Origin: Mesostigma viride
Lineage: Eukaryota; Streptophyta; Mesostigmatophyceae; Mesostigmatales; Mesostigmataceae
Assembly: GCA_009746045.1 (NCBI GenBank)
Contig: RPFO01000079.1
Location: 6,042,733 to 6,106,732 of the forward strand
DNA: 64,000 bases
Direction: 5' to 3'
Shown here: piece by piece, positions 21,496 to 32,983 of the stretch
Layout: every line of letters begins with the position of its first letter
How positions within the stretch are numbered: the first letter of the stretch is position 1
Program-made: the position numbers and the translations under genes
Notes under the pieces: generated by a model
The model's input: only the letters and a program-made list of their open reading frames with translations
Databases searched by the model: none
What the model was told of the DNA's origin: nothing

Positions 21496-23302
21496 CTACT
21501 TGGTCTTGCCGATGAATGAGCCATCGTCTTTTGTATGTGCGGCCAGGATGGCCTTAAGTTCGTTGTCTATGTGAGCGCTGTCAGGGGCTGGCTTGCCGTT
21601 CTTGGAGCAGAAAAAGTGGTAGGCCCAGAATTTCTCTAGGCCATACAGGTGGCCTGCATACAAACACGTGCGTCCAGAACGGGGCATATCATGGCACAAG
21701 CATATTCCCTGCTGGTCAGCATCAGATAACGATTGCGATTCCCCAACAAGACAGATAGATTAGAAAGGCAATAACGCTATCAGCAAATGGTGCAAAGATG
21801 TGGGTGTCTGTGAGAAAGCGTGGGTGTAGACCTGTGAGAAAGCGTTTATTACTGCCCAGCATAGTGGTACGTATAGCCAAGTTAGACCGGGACTGATACC
21901 GTTCCCCAATAAATAGAGAAGGAAATAAACCCGATTCCGATGTAACACCAGAGGATTATGGATGGTGGATGGTGCATACCACAATGCCACGGTGTACCGC
22001 ACGATAATTTACAAATCAACATAGCGGGTGTGAAGGTTTGCTCAGGAGCAAGTATCCTGCCATCCATCCATTCTAGGGGCCTTGGGAATGCAGTCATCCT
22101 TCACAATCTAGGAGCATATGCCAGTGCTGCTAGCGGGCTATCAGGGATGAGATAGGTGGACAAGGCAATGTGCAGAGCATATGCCAGTGCTGCTAGCGGG
22201 CTATCAGGGGTCAGATCGGTGGACGAGGCAATGTGCAGAGCATATATGCCAGTGCTGCTAGCGGGCTATCAGGGACCAGATCGGTGGACGAGGCAATGTG
22301 CAGAGCATGTGCCAGTGCTGCTAGCGGGCTATCAGGGGTCAGATCGGTGGACAAGGCAATGTGCAGAGCATATGCCAGTGCTGCTAGCGGGCTATCAGGG
22401 ACCAGATCGGTGGACGAGGCAATGTGCAGAGCATATGCCAGTGCTGCTAGCGGGCTATCAGGGACCAGATCGGTGGACGAGGCAATGTGCAGAGCATGTG
22501 CCAGTGCTGCTAGCGGGCTATCAGGGGTCAGATCGGTGGACGAGGCAATGTGCAGAGCATATGCCAGTGCTGCTAGCGGGCTATCAGGGATCAGAGCGGT
22601 GGAGCAGGCAATGTGCAGAGCATATGCCAGTGCTGCTAGCGGGCTATCAGGGATCAGATCGGTGGACAAGGCAATGTGCAGGCATGTAAAGACATTAACA
22701 CCGTGACGCTGTACAAACAAGCATGATGGCCAGGGCATGCGATATCCTGCGCCTGGCAAGAGTAGGAGGCAACAGGCAGGCTAACATTGGCACTGCTGCG
22801 GACACCGGAATAATAATATGCTTGAGCACATGCGGCCATATCCAATGCGGGCGCTGTGCCTCTACCCCTTGCTTCTTAAAACAAACAGATGAAAGACAAA
22901 CCAGCGATCCACCATGCGCTAATATGCGAATTGCAACTGCAAGAAAAGAGAGGCTACCGTGCTCCGCTGCGTGTTGGTTATCACAGTTAGGGTATAGGTC
23001 GCCTGGTTGTCTCTTTGATAGGTAGCCAGCCAAATAGCTATACTCAGTGACAGCATGCCCATGCTCCCGCTGTTGTGGAGAACGTCCACTAGGTGACAGC
23101 ATGCCCATGCAATAATATCCTGGCAAACATGCAAACCATGGCGGACTGGCGCGGCACCCCACCCACCATTCTTGACATCCATCTTCACCAGCTCCTGAAA
23201 GTCGCGGTACAGCCACTCCTGGTAGCCATCCTGCCCACAGATAGAGGGCAATCAGAAGGTGGGTGGTGCGGTGCCAGAAGAAGCGGGAAGAGAGGGTGTG
23301 TT

Positions 23303-23334
<32 letters not shown>

Positions 23335-26300
23335 GGGAGCCATCAGTGAACGATAAGGAAACCATCGCGTGGTCGCATAGATCAGGGCTCAGCTGGCCAG
23401 CCGCACTGTGTGGTAGGAAGGAATCAGGCAATGAGGGATGTCTCCTCGTGGAGGGTCAATACCATCAAGGACCGCCGTAGGTGCGTGCCGTGAAGATTTC
23501 GAACTCCCATGTGGACCCAGCCAGGCCATCGACTGCACATGCCATGTCAGCACACAAAGCCTGGACATCGTTCATAAACGCATGTATAGCAGTTGACCTC
23601 TTTGAATGCCGTCTGAATGCTTACATGCACCCATAAAGCAAAACGACGGTCTAAAGAAGCCAAATCCTAGAAGCCGCGAAGACTTCGATGGCGTAAAGCC
23701 CACGCCTGGCTAATTGTCTGCGCAAACGACCTCTCCTCCAATCTGGCCTTACAGGAACAACTCCTCCATCATGCATGGGGAGTTCAACCACCGTGAAATT
23801 CCCACGCTAGTGCTGTGCCACGGAAGGCTATGCTGCAACAATCCCCAGATGTACACCGCTTGCAGTGCACCCCAGTTAGGGTGTACGGAGACGTTCCGCG
23901 ACAGTTGTTTATGTGCTGCGTTTATTCTGGCGTACCTCAAGGCCATAGCTGAGGAAGCGGAAGAGCGTCTCCAGGCCGTACCTGCGGTGGACACGAGAGT
24001 GGTGCGTGCAGTGCAGTGCCAGAAGGATCACATAGGTTTCGTTGAGCGTGCAACGCCGGCAAACCGCAACGATGGGCAGGGGCCATGGTAAACAGCCCTA
24101 TCGTGTGCCTCGTGTCCATTCCGTTGATGTGCTTGCAGTTTGAGCAAGCACATCATGCGACATGTGTCCAGCTGGCATGCTATCCACCGGCCCATTAACC
24201 AACTCATCAACCCACCGACCGACCGACCGACCGGGAGACAGATGGTGGTAATTATGGGTGGTGGGTGGAGGGGGGGACGGGGGAAGGGCAGGAGCCTAGA
24301 GAGACAGTGGGGCACATTCTTGCAACGTAATCAACTCAAGCATGAGCTATGTCTGCAGACACATTAGAACAAGGCAACATCCAAGGTAAAACAAAGCCTG
24401 CCCCATTTCCTACAATCTAAAAAATTTGCCACATTTCTTACAATCTAAAAAATTTGCCACATTTCTTACAATCTTGACAACGTGCGACATTTCTTACATT
24501 TTTGACAATGTGCCACATTTCTTACATTCTTGACAATGTGCCACAATATAACAGGCGGTTGCGCCGACGTCTCCATGCGCATGATCCAGGCACTGCCCCC
24601 CCCCACCCCAGCCCACAACAGCGCCACCCATATGCAGCGAGGTCCACCCAGGACGAGCCTCAACTGATGTCCAAGATGTTTGCTTTGCTCCTTTATCATG
24701 CGATTGCCCTCTCACTTGTCCCGTGCGCGCGCAAGGCCACGGCCATCAATGTCAACTGGACTATGAGCGGTGACATTCTCGACGAGGCACGTGCTGGATA
24801 GCGACCATGTCTTACACTGCAACAGTCCTACGGATGGCACGCCCTACATGCCTGCAGTGGCATGCAGAGCGGCGGATCTTGGTACTACATCCAACCTGAC
24901 CCTGGCAGAAGTGCCTTCCTGTGCACGACAGCCGTCACGATTGCGGGATCGTGGCGATGCACAGTGCGTGCGGCAGCAGTTACATCACTCACCGGTACCC
25001 GGCCTTGGCATCGTCGAGGGCTGTGCGCCGGAACTCCTGGTACATGCCCTGCGCCTTGGTGTGCGCACGCAGGTAGTAGGACCAGAAGCGGTAGAGCGCG
25101 TTCATCTCGCTGCTGCCGCCCGCACCCTTCTCACGCCCATCTGTGCGTGGCGGCAGGCAACACAGGGTGATGGAGGGCTGAGCCCTAGTACGATGAGTGT
25201 GGAGAAAGGATCAATAGGGTGAGGATGAGGAGGGGAAGGCCTGGAGGCTATCTGGAGGGGAGTATCTAAGAAACTAAAGGTGGCTGGTGGACCGTGTGCA
25301 TGAGTAGAGAATGCCCTTAGTCATGTCAACACCCAGTTGTCGTTTACAAAAGTCCACAGAGGTAGGGATCGTGTGATGCCAATTAATTAATGAATTAATT
25401 AATTAACTAAGAACATACCTCCTTGGGGAGGATATGTAACACATATCCCTGAGAAGGGGCATATGGTTTTATATACATTTTAGGCGACAACCTGCAGGTG
25501 GTGGGTGTAAACTGCCACCTTCTCGGGGTGCACAACTGAGATGCACCTGCACCACCATGTACTCCAGCAGCTCTGCAAAGTTGCGGACAGGGGGTGTGAT
25601 GCCAATATACCCATGATATTGTACCATTCTACTGTCATCGCCAACCCCAGCCCCATACGGCCCCCCAACCCTCTCACCTCAGTCGGCCCAAATGATTCTG
25701 CATGGCTTTGGCAGGCTGGGGCTTGGTTGGTCGCTGAGGTAAGCAACCCGCGATGTGGGGGACGGTGCGTGAGGGAGCGATGGCAACAAGGGCAACACAA
25801 GACGCTCGCGGTACAAGCTTGTACCTATCCAAGCTTGGCCAGTGCGCGTACAGCGAGATCGCGTCCAGATGGGAAGGGGTACGTAGCGCCAGCACATAAA
25901 TCCCGGCTTCCCCTTGATTGTGTTGCACATACCTCGCAGGGCCCGCTCCCGGAATGCCTCGTAGGTAGCAGGGACGAAGTTTTCTAGAAGGCGGTAGGAG
26001 ACGTGTTGGACGGAAGGTTTCTCGCCCTTGCTGGGCAGTTTGCTTCGGCCATCCGCTTTCGTGTCGGTGTCTGCATCCCAAGGCGGAAGATCAAGACGAA
26101 AACGTGTAAAAATTAGCGGCGTGATCAACATCGAAAGATAATAATGGATACTGGAAAGTGTGGCCAGCAAATTAATGATGCCAAAAGGATGACGCTTACA
26201 ATTGAGTTTGTTTTGATGCTCCGACCCAAGGGACCTTCCGAAAGCCCTTGGCGGGGCCTGGTTTCCTGCCTCTTCCCTCCAACGCCTCTCTTCACGGTTG

Positions 26301-26383
26301 CGACTTCTCCAGTCTCGTGGGCTCAGGAGAAAATTCTCCTTACCGGCACTCCGACATTCCTTCTCATTCTGCCAGCGGGGCAT
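21496..26383 (-). CDS. DM15-only LARP1-like protein, spliced (6-exon model)
   Basis: Exons on the minus strand: 26383-26344, 26070-25933, 25140-24993, 23981-23936, 23230-23167, 21653-21496 (594 nt, about 197 aa). Donors such as CTGCGAG/GTATGTG, TACCG/GTGAGT and CTTGAG/GTACGC, and acceptors with pyrimidine tracts, all agree in phase. The protein reads as the three-repeat DM15 region of LARP1: PSVQHVSYRLLENFVP; EMNALYRFWSYYLRAH and MYQEFRRTALDDAKAGYR; YGLETLFRFLSYGLE; DGYQEWLYRDFQELVK; HLYGLEKFWAYHFF. In LARP1 this region binds the m7G cap and first bases of 5'TOP mRNAs. No La module is seen, and the next gene starts 1.4 kb upstream on the other strand, leaving little room for one. The first exon is the least certain: it could be internal, since CTTTGCTAG/GAC resembles an acceptor. 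Function by homology: a cytoplasmic mRNA-cap-binding regulator. Confidence 0.75.
22110..22682. repeat. 63-bp minisatellite, about nine units, intronic
   Basis: Unit starting gcatatgccagtgctgctag, repeated with a few substitutions and one 2-bp insertion near 22239. Because 63 is divisible by three, long ORFs appear on both strands, but the array lies inside the last intron of the DM15 gene and is not a gene itself. Confidence 0.93.
23303..23329. repeat. G homopolymer, 27 bases
   Basis: Uninterrupted G run inside an intron of the DM15 gene. Its exact length is likely to be unreliable in any assembly. Confidence 0.9.
24408..24545. repeat. about 31-bp degenerate tandem repeat, intronic
   Basis: Roughly four and a half units of cacatttcttacaatct with diverging spacers (ctaaaaaatttgc, cttgacaacgtgc, tttgacaatgtgc). 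It lies in the third intron of the DM15 gene. Confidence 0.85.
25381..25570 (-). mobile_element. LINE 3'-end fragment in an intron
   Basis: TTAAT tail at 25381-25408, then the terminal hairpin CCTCC-TTGG-GGAGG (25418-25431) and a diverged 3' UTR. Compared with the usual ACTCC/GGAGT, both sides of the outer pair have changed together. It sits in an intron of the DM15 gene. Confidence 0.75.
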
Positions 26384-27811
26384 TGTCCTAGCAAAGAGGC
26401 TATTGCAATGCGTGTGTTCTGCAGACGATGCAATGACGATTGAAGTGCAACTAAATTGGTGGTTCGCCTCAATGGCCTGAGGCTGCGTTGTCCAAGTGCC
26501 TTGCCCGTCGGCTACGCCTGCACGAGTTTTTCTTTACCATCTTTATAAAACCCACGAAACGACCGTTGGGTTTAAAGTTTCGCCCGGCACGCGCCGGCCT
26601 TCGCCGCGCCGCGCCACTCGCCACAGGTGACGAGCGCTGTTGTTGGATCCCTCGCCGCGATCATCCAGACAGTGATTCTATAACGGCCGAGGGCCGGATA
26701 ACCAGCCCAGGCCGGCTGTAAGCCTGTTTACTGTGTGTTTACAACAGAACGGTCAGACTGTGTGGCCACTGGCCAGTGGCTACTCAGGGTCAGCTGGAGG
26801 CAGCCTTCTCCTGGGATGCTCAGCGAAGCTTCAACCCTACAGTACAGTACAGCACAGTACAGAACCAGGACAGTACAGCTGAAGTACAGCTGTAGTCCTG
26901 TAGCTACGCCTGCTACGGTATGGACCTTACAATTACTGTACAGTAGCTTGTACTGAGGCCCATAATCGAGAGTTCGAGACCCATCACCAATCCCAAAAAC
27001 AAATAGACTGAATAGGGAAATATATAAACTGAAATTTGAACCCGCAATCCCTTATTACTCCACATCAGTTTGTGATCAATTCTCTATTTACTTTCTAGCA
27101 AAAATATGCGCTGCCACTCCGAGTATGCTCCATTCACTTTTTGCTCGTTGAGGTTGAGCTCGATTCATGGATTGCGTAACATAGGCTAGGCAAGGAAATT
27201 GGTCGAGGCACAGCGGGGCGCGTGGGTGGGCGTGCCACAAAATTTTCGTACTCTAGAGGCAGAGAGATCGTCATATTCAAACCAGCGTGGAGCTCTTGAC
27301 AAATTTATTTTGTGGTGTCGCCAACGTTACAATAGATATGCACGATATGATGTAACAACTGATTAAGCTATTCCGTTTTTAAATTAATGACGCTCTGGCC
27401 AAAAGTTGTCTTATGCATCCGTTACTAAATTACGGGAAGTATGCCAGCCGGGGTGGGGGGGTTGCGCGTCTTTTGTTACAAGAATTCCCGCTGGTCAGTT
27501 CTTCCGGAAATGACTGGGCTAGATACGATCAGCTAGCTTGATGTCATTCATATTACAGGTTTTGCCAAGTTGGGAAGCGATTTCAATGTCTACAGTTATC
27601 GCCAGCCATGGTGAGATTGGCTTGCTATCTATACTTCACGTTTTTGCCTTTTTTTCCCAGATCAACATCTCGTGTAGTGGCTGGTATGCAATCCGCGATG
27701 CTACGCATGACCATCCGGGGCTTTGTGGCGTCCTGATTTTGTTTCAGATTCGATGGGTCTAGTTCTTGTCCTCAAGCTCTTTACCCCTCTCTGCTTCCTA
27801 ACGCTTGGTAT
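26384..27811. other. intergenic region between divergent genes
   Basis: Should hold promoters of the DM15 gene (minus) and the Kelch gene (plus). It includes a CAGTA-rich simple repeat (26838-26945). A possible short upstream exon of the Kelch gene lies at 27557-27608, between acceptor tcatattacag and donor catg/gtgaga, but it could not be joined in phase. No other gene is seen. Confidence 0.45.
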
Positions 27812-30800
27812 ATGCAGGTAGCAGACAATAGTACAACCGCCAGCAGACGGGTGCGTAATAAAGGCCCTGGGACCCCGTCTGGTGTTACCAAGTCTCTGCG
27901 AGAGCAGTATGCCCCGGCGCCCGTCCAGCCCGCTGCGGATGTCCCCGCACCGCCAGAAGAAAATACACGAGCACACGGGAAGAGTGCCTTGCCAGCATCA
28001 GATGGAGGCCTGCCACGTATGTCGTCAGGTGGTGTTCCCAAGCCCCTGCTCCTTTCAGGGGTCAGCAAATCCCCCCTGCGCGGCTGGGGCATCGACGGTG
28101 GCAAGGCCAACGGGATCAATGCACGGGGGTCGGGGGAAGACGGCGCGCAGCCACTACGGTCGGAAAAGAGTCTCGGCCTCCCAAAAGGTGTCAACCGCGA
28201 TGCTGCCCTGAGCGGTGGCCGGGCTGACACCAACACCGGCGTCAGCCCACTGGTATCCCAACCAAACAGATCCTCTCCACTGCCCGACGGCATGGCTGCC
28301 CCAGACGCCATCATACCAGCGGCGGCCCCTTTAAACGCTCCCTCGGGTCTGCCGCGTGCAGCGCGCGCCAGCAGCCCCAGCCTCTACAAGTACGCTCCCC
28401 GCACAACCCTCTTCCATCAGCTGCAATCGGTCACATCACCCAAGGGCCTCAGCGCGTCGCCACCTGGCGGCGCCCGGCCATCCAAGCGGTCTCCCGCACG
28501 CACCGCCTCTGTTCCCTCGCCCCCACAACCCGATGGCGCCACCGCGTCGGACGCACAGGTTTCTGCTGGCGACATAGCAGAGCAGGCGCCAGCTGTCAGC
28601 GCAGTAGAAACGCTCGCTCGCGTGCTCACCGATGGCGTGATGGATGATGACGCGCAGGCCTACACCGGGCAGGGCCAGGGCGTGGGCGGTTCCGTGCCGG
28701 ACGCCGGCGTATCAGAGCTTGCCGTGCGACTGGGCAACCAAGGCGCCGCGGTGGACCTGGCCAGTGGGAGGGAGGCCTGGGTTGGCGTGGGCGCGGCCCA
28801 CGATGGGGGGGCCAGTGCTTGGGAGGGCAAGGGGGCGATGCGGGCCCCACCGGGGTTTGATGCTGGTGGTGACTTCCAGGGGGTGCGGCGTGCTTCTGCT
28901 GAGCTATTGGGGAGGAAACCGTCATCGACTGCGGATGAAGCGGGCCAGGTGGGGCGCGGTGGGGATTGTCAAGGCATGACTGGGGGGGGGGGCTGGCCCC
29001 CACCCGCGCCAGCTTGGGCTACGAGGGGTATGTTTATTCTGGTGGGCACGAGGCTGAGGACGGCTTGGACCGCCTGAGCCTTGCAGCGGCTGCGGATGGG
29101 AGCAGTGAGGGTGGGGGCGTGAGGGATGGCGGCAGTAGCGCCGCCGCTAGCGTGGACGAGGAACGGGACGCCCATGGCACGCCAGGTGTCAACGCGGAGG
29201 TGGCCGCTGCGGCGGCCGTGGAAGGGCCACTGGTGCGGCTGCAGAGCGGGTCATCGGTGGGCTCCAAAGGGCGCGGCACCCCCCGCGTGCTGCTCCAGGG
29301 GGCAGCCCAGGGTGGCTCATGGGGCTCGTCGCCGTCATCCGTCACCGCAGTGAGTGGCGCGGGCGCCAGCAGCGTCGCGCTGGGCGGCAGCTTGCTGAGC
29401 GAGATGCACGTCGGGTGGGTGGACGGCCTTCGCATCCACGGGACGCCGCCCAAGGGCCGCGCGGGTCATGCCTTGGTCCAGCTGGGCACACGCGCGTTCA
29501 TGATCGGTGGTGCCAGCGACGACGGCGCCTATTTTGGTGACGTGTGGGAGTTCAACGCGGAGACGATGAGCTGGACTGAGCGGCTGGTCACGGGCGACCG
29601 CATGCCCCCAGGTGCATACCACTCCGCCACGCTGCTCCCCGCGGACGCCAGCGTGACGGCCGATAGCAGCGCGGCCTCTTCCACGAGTTCCGAGCTGGGG
29701 GGTGGCCACCCAAAGGAGGGTCAATCAAGGGAGGGTCATGCGAGGGACATCCAGGCAAGGGAGGGCCCAGACATGCGTGGCATCGCAGATGCCGGTAGTT
29801 ACTCCGCTCCAGCCAGTGGTTGCTCCGGGTCCAGGTCGCCTCCCCCGGCTGGCCCACGGGCCGGTGCGCGCGTGCTCGTGCTCGGTGGTTGGCAGGGCAC
29901 ACGGTGCAGCGATGCCGTGTTCATGTTGGAGGGGTTGGAGACCAGCCACCCGGCGCCCCTCGTGTGGCGTGCGGTCACCACCCACGCGGCCGCGTCGCCC
30001 CCCTCCTCTAATCCCAGCGCACGGCACCCGTGTCCTCGCGCAATGCACAGTGCGTGCGTGGTCGGGCGCGAGCTGCTCGTATTCGGCGGTTGGCGCGGCG
30101 GGACGTCGTTCATCGGCGATCTGTGGGCGCTCCACCTGGCAACGTTCGAGTGGCGGCTCGTCCACGCGTCGCCACCTCAGCGGCCAGCGTCTGCGTCCGC
30201 TGCGATGGCCAGCGGGGGCGGGGGCGGTGATGGCGCCGGCAACTCCATGGCCCATACTAGCTCATGGCTCGCGCGGCCGCAAACCGCGGCCGCCCAACGG
30301 GGGGACACGAGTGCCTTTGCTAGCGGTTTTGGTGGGTTGAGAGCCGCCAATGCGGAGCCATCAATAGGATCCGCTTCGTCGGGGCCGGGTCCTCGGGGGG
30401 GCCACACGGCCACCGCGCTTGGCCGATGCATGTACGTGTTCGGGGGCCAGGCGGGGGGTCCCTCCGCGGGCCCTGCCCCCGCCGCCCTGCACATCTTTGA
30501 CGTGGACACGTCTCGCTGGAGCTCGGTGCCCGCCCAGGGTGGCCTGCAGGCGCCCTCGCCACGGAGTGGCCACGTGGCGGTCGCGTGGGGCGCGCGGCAC
30601 TTGTTGCTCTTCGGCGGGTTCGACGGCACGCGCGCGGTTGCGGACTTGTACTGCCTGGACACGGGGACGAGGGCGTGGGAGCGGCTGGCCACCCCCGCGG
30701 GGGCCCCTGTGTCGCGCAGCGGCCACGCGGCCGCGCTCATGGGGTCACGCGTGCTGGTGGCAGGGGGGTGGAGCGAGGCGGCGGGGTTCATGGCGGACGT

Positions 30801-31644
30801 GCATGCCCTGGACACGGTGGCTCCTTACATCATCGACATGTCCATCGCGGGCGGCCCGTACAACTCGTCGCTGTTCCGGATATCGCTCACCTTATCCAAG
30901 GGGAGCTCGCCCGTGCTGTCCCCCTCGGTGCCCCTGCGCGTGCAGTGGTACAGAAGCAAGAGCGGCGCCCCCTTTGTGCGGATCCCTGGCGCGCGCGGGA
31001 TGGCCTACCTGCCCAATGCGGACGACATCAACGCCCGCGTGGGCGCGTCGTGCATTCCCTGCGCGCCAGATGGCGTCACGCCATTGGGGCCCACATTCTT
31101 TGCGGCCACGCGGCCGCTCCTCCTGGACCCTGAGCTGGGCAAGATCGTCAAGGGCCTGCTGGGCAACGCGTTTGCCGAGTTCGAGGTGCGGCTATTGGAA
31201 GAAGGCGGGCGCCCGGGCAAGGCTCTCAAGCTGATGCTGTCGCGCGACACAGTCAAGCTCAAGGAAGGCAGCACCACGCACGTCAAGGACGGGTACAACG
31301 ATCAGTTTAAGGTGATTCTGTCCAGCCGCAATCCGCACAATTTTGTGCTGCACGTGGCCGAGGGCGTGAGCGTTCCTCTTGCCGTCACGCACATGTGGGA
31401 GCGGGATTTGCTGGCGCTCGCGGCACGTGGTTTCTGGGCACTTGTGATCTCCTCCCACCCTCGCTGGGAGGGGCCGGCCAGCTCGCGCTCCAGGGGCAGC
31501 GACAAGTCTGGCAACGCGAGGGGAGATCAGGGTGAAGCAGTAAGCGGGGACCATCACGATGGCGCAGCGATGCTGGTCTACCGGGAGGGGAAAGCACGGC
31601 CGCAACGCCGATGGCTTGGTGGTTTACTAAAGAAGAAGAAATAA
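27812..31644 (+). CDS. Kelch-repeat protein with AIR9-like C-terminus, frame broken at a G run
   Basis: Two overlapping frames, 27812-29077 and 28966-31644, cover one protein. The frame changes at the G11 run 28982-28992; one more G, or two fewer, would join them. The joined product is about 1,280 aa. The first ~390 residues are Pro/Ser-rich and low in complexity. Numbering in the second frame, Kelch blades follow at about 158-207, 298-345, 355-402, 475-523 and 528-620 (RAGHALVQLGTRAFMIGG, ARVLVLGGWQG, ELLVFGGWRGG, MYVFGGQAGG, HLLLFGGFDG, RVLVAGGWSE). Residues 622-718 resemble an AIR9 A9 repeat (VQWYRSKSG, IPGARGMAYLPNADDI). Residues 720-830 resemble the conserved AIR9 C-terminus, ending WERDLLALAARGFWALV. 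AIR9 proteins bind microtubules and mark the cortical division site in plants; a cytoskeletal role here is inference. The ATG at 27812 directly abuts an acceptor-like TATATGCAG/GTAGCAG, so the true start may be in an upstream exon. Confidence 0.78.
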
Positions 31645-32325
31645 AGATACTCAGATTGGCCAGCCGGGTCCGTGGCGATACTGCCCGTGTGGATGGTTTA
31701 GCATTAGTGAGAATGTGAAGCATGTAATCTAGGTTGCTAATCTATTTAATGGGAATCAGCTAGTCTGTGAAAAAATGGTTTGCATTTCCAATTTCCAGTT
31801 TCGCGCAAAGCTAGGCAAAAGGATGGCCGCAGGTCCGCGGAACAGTGGAAAGGCGACCAATAAGGGTGCGGGATGCGACGCGGCGCTCTGTCCAGCTGAT
31901 GTGGGACGTTTTTAGACTGGTTGAATGTGCTTTGGACGGAATTCCCTCTCTGAAAAGCAGCTTAGAACTACATCTCACCGGTCACATGCATGGAACAGGG
32001 CTCGGGACGCGGCGATGTAAAATGGCTCGCAAAAAAGGATCGAATTAACCGAGGCGACTATTTGGCGCCGCGTCGGTCGTGCGATGTTGTTTGCTCCGCT
32101 GTAAATAAGTACTTGCGTGTCATGCGCAAAGGCATGTGCCACGGAGTACTATGCTAATCTCATTAGAAAAAAAAATAATTACACAAAAGTTTAAAAAAAT
32201 ATCGTCTGCATCATTCCCCAACCATGAAGCACTAGATGGGGAATTTCTTTTTTTTTTTTTTTTTTTCTCCGCTTGCTCTGCATCCACGGCGCTCATAAGT
32301 AAGTACTTGTGTGTCATGCGCATGG
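31645..32325. other. 3' flank of the Kelch gene; no gene seen
   Basis: 3' UTR and intergenic DNA, with AT-rich 32160-32215 and a T-rich run at 32247-32267. No coding signal. Confidence 0.5.
31723..31727 (+). terminator. possible TGTAA polyadenylation signal
   Basis: TGTAA 79 bases after the Kelch stop codon. This is the usual green-algal polyadenylation motif. A five-base match is weak alone. Confidence 0.35.
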
Positions 32326-32983
32326 GGTAAGGCTGGCCCGGCACCCGTGCTCCTCACCTCCTCACCGTACATGGCGGACAAGCTGGCGTTCCTTAAACGC
32401 CGCAAGAAACTCTCGGAGACTCGCTTCACGCTGGACGACGACTTGACCCTGGCCCAGCAACAGCGGCGACGCGAGCTATGGCCGACCTACCTTCAGCTCC
32501 GGCAGAGCGCAGGGGGGAAGCCGGCCGGTATACTGGAGGGGGGCGGTCATCCACGTTGACCACAAGCCCTGGCAGGCATCTCCTGCCACCTCAGACTAGG
32601 GAATATATACCAGTTGTGTAGATTAGTCAGGCTTAGCCTAGCATGCGGCCCACGCGCATGTGCGCCCATAATGGCCCCCCATGGACGATGCCTTCAGAAT
32701 TTAGCCACGCCATGCCTATAATGGGACCCCCATGGATGTTGCATTAAGAATTTAGCGATGCTCTGCCTATGCAGAGAGATGCTCTCTGTTGAGAAGCCAT
32801 GCCCTAGCTCTTGTATAGCCATGATGATCTTCCCCCCCATGACATGCTCCCCCTTAGCTGGGCATAGCGTGATAGATCATGAGGGTGCAGGTGCCCTGGT
32901 GCACCTAGAGCAAGTGTTGTTTACATTCCCACCCTTGCAGGAAGTAGCCTAGAATGTATTATAGGCCATATGCCCCTTCTCAG
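32326..32983 (+). mobile_element. ORF1-only element, copy A4 (3' half)
   Basis: ORF1 C-terminal fragment (32311-32559 frame, MADKLAFLKRRKKLSETRF ... LDDDLTLAQQQRRRELWP) with a frameshift near the stop, then the 3' UTR to ccttctcaggg and a TTAAT tail. The terminal hairpin is missing. It is tail-to-tail with copy A5. Confidence 0.75.

Noticed and set aside
22156-22759. Long overlapping ORFs of about 180 codons on both strands
   Set aside because: They are translations of a 63-bp tandem repeat lying inside an intron of the DM15 gene.
28417-30815. Several 100-210-codon ORFs on both strands around the Kelch gene
   Set aside because: High-GC shadow frames of the Kelch/AIR9-like coding sequence.
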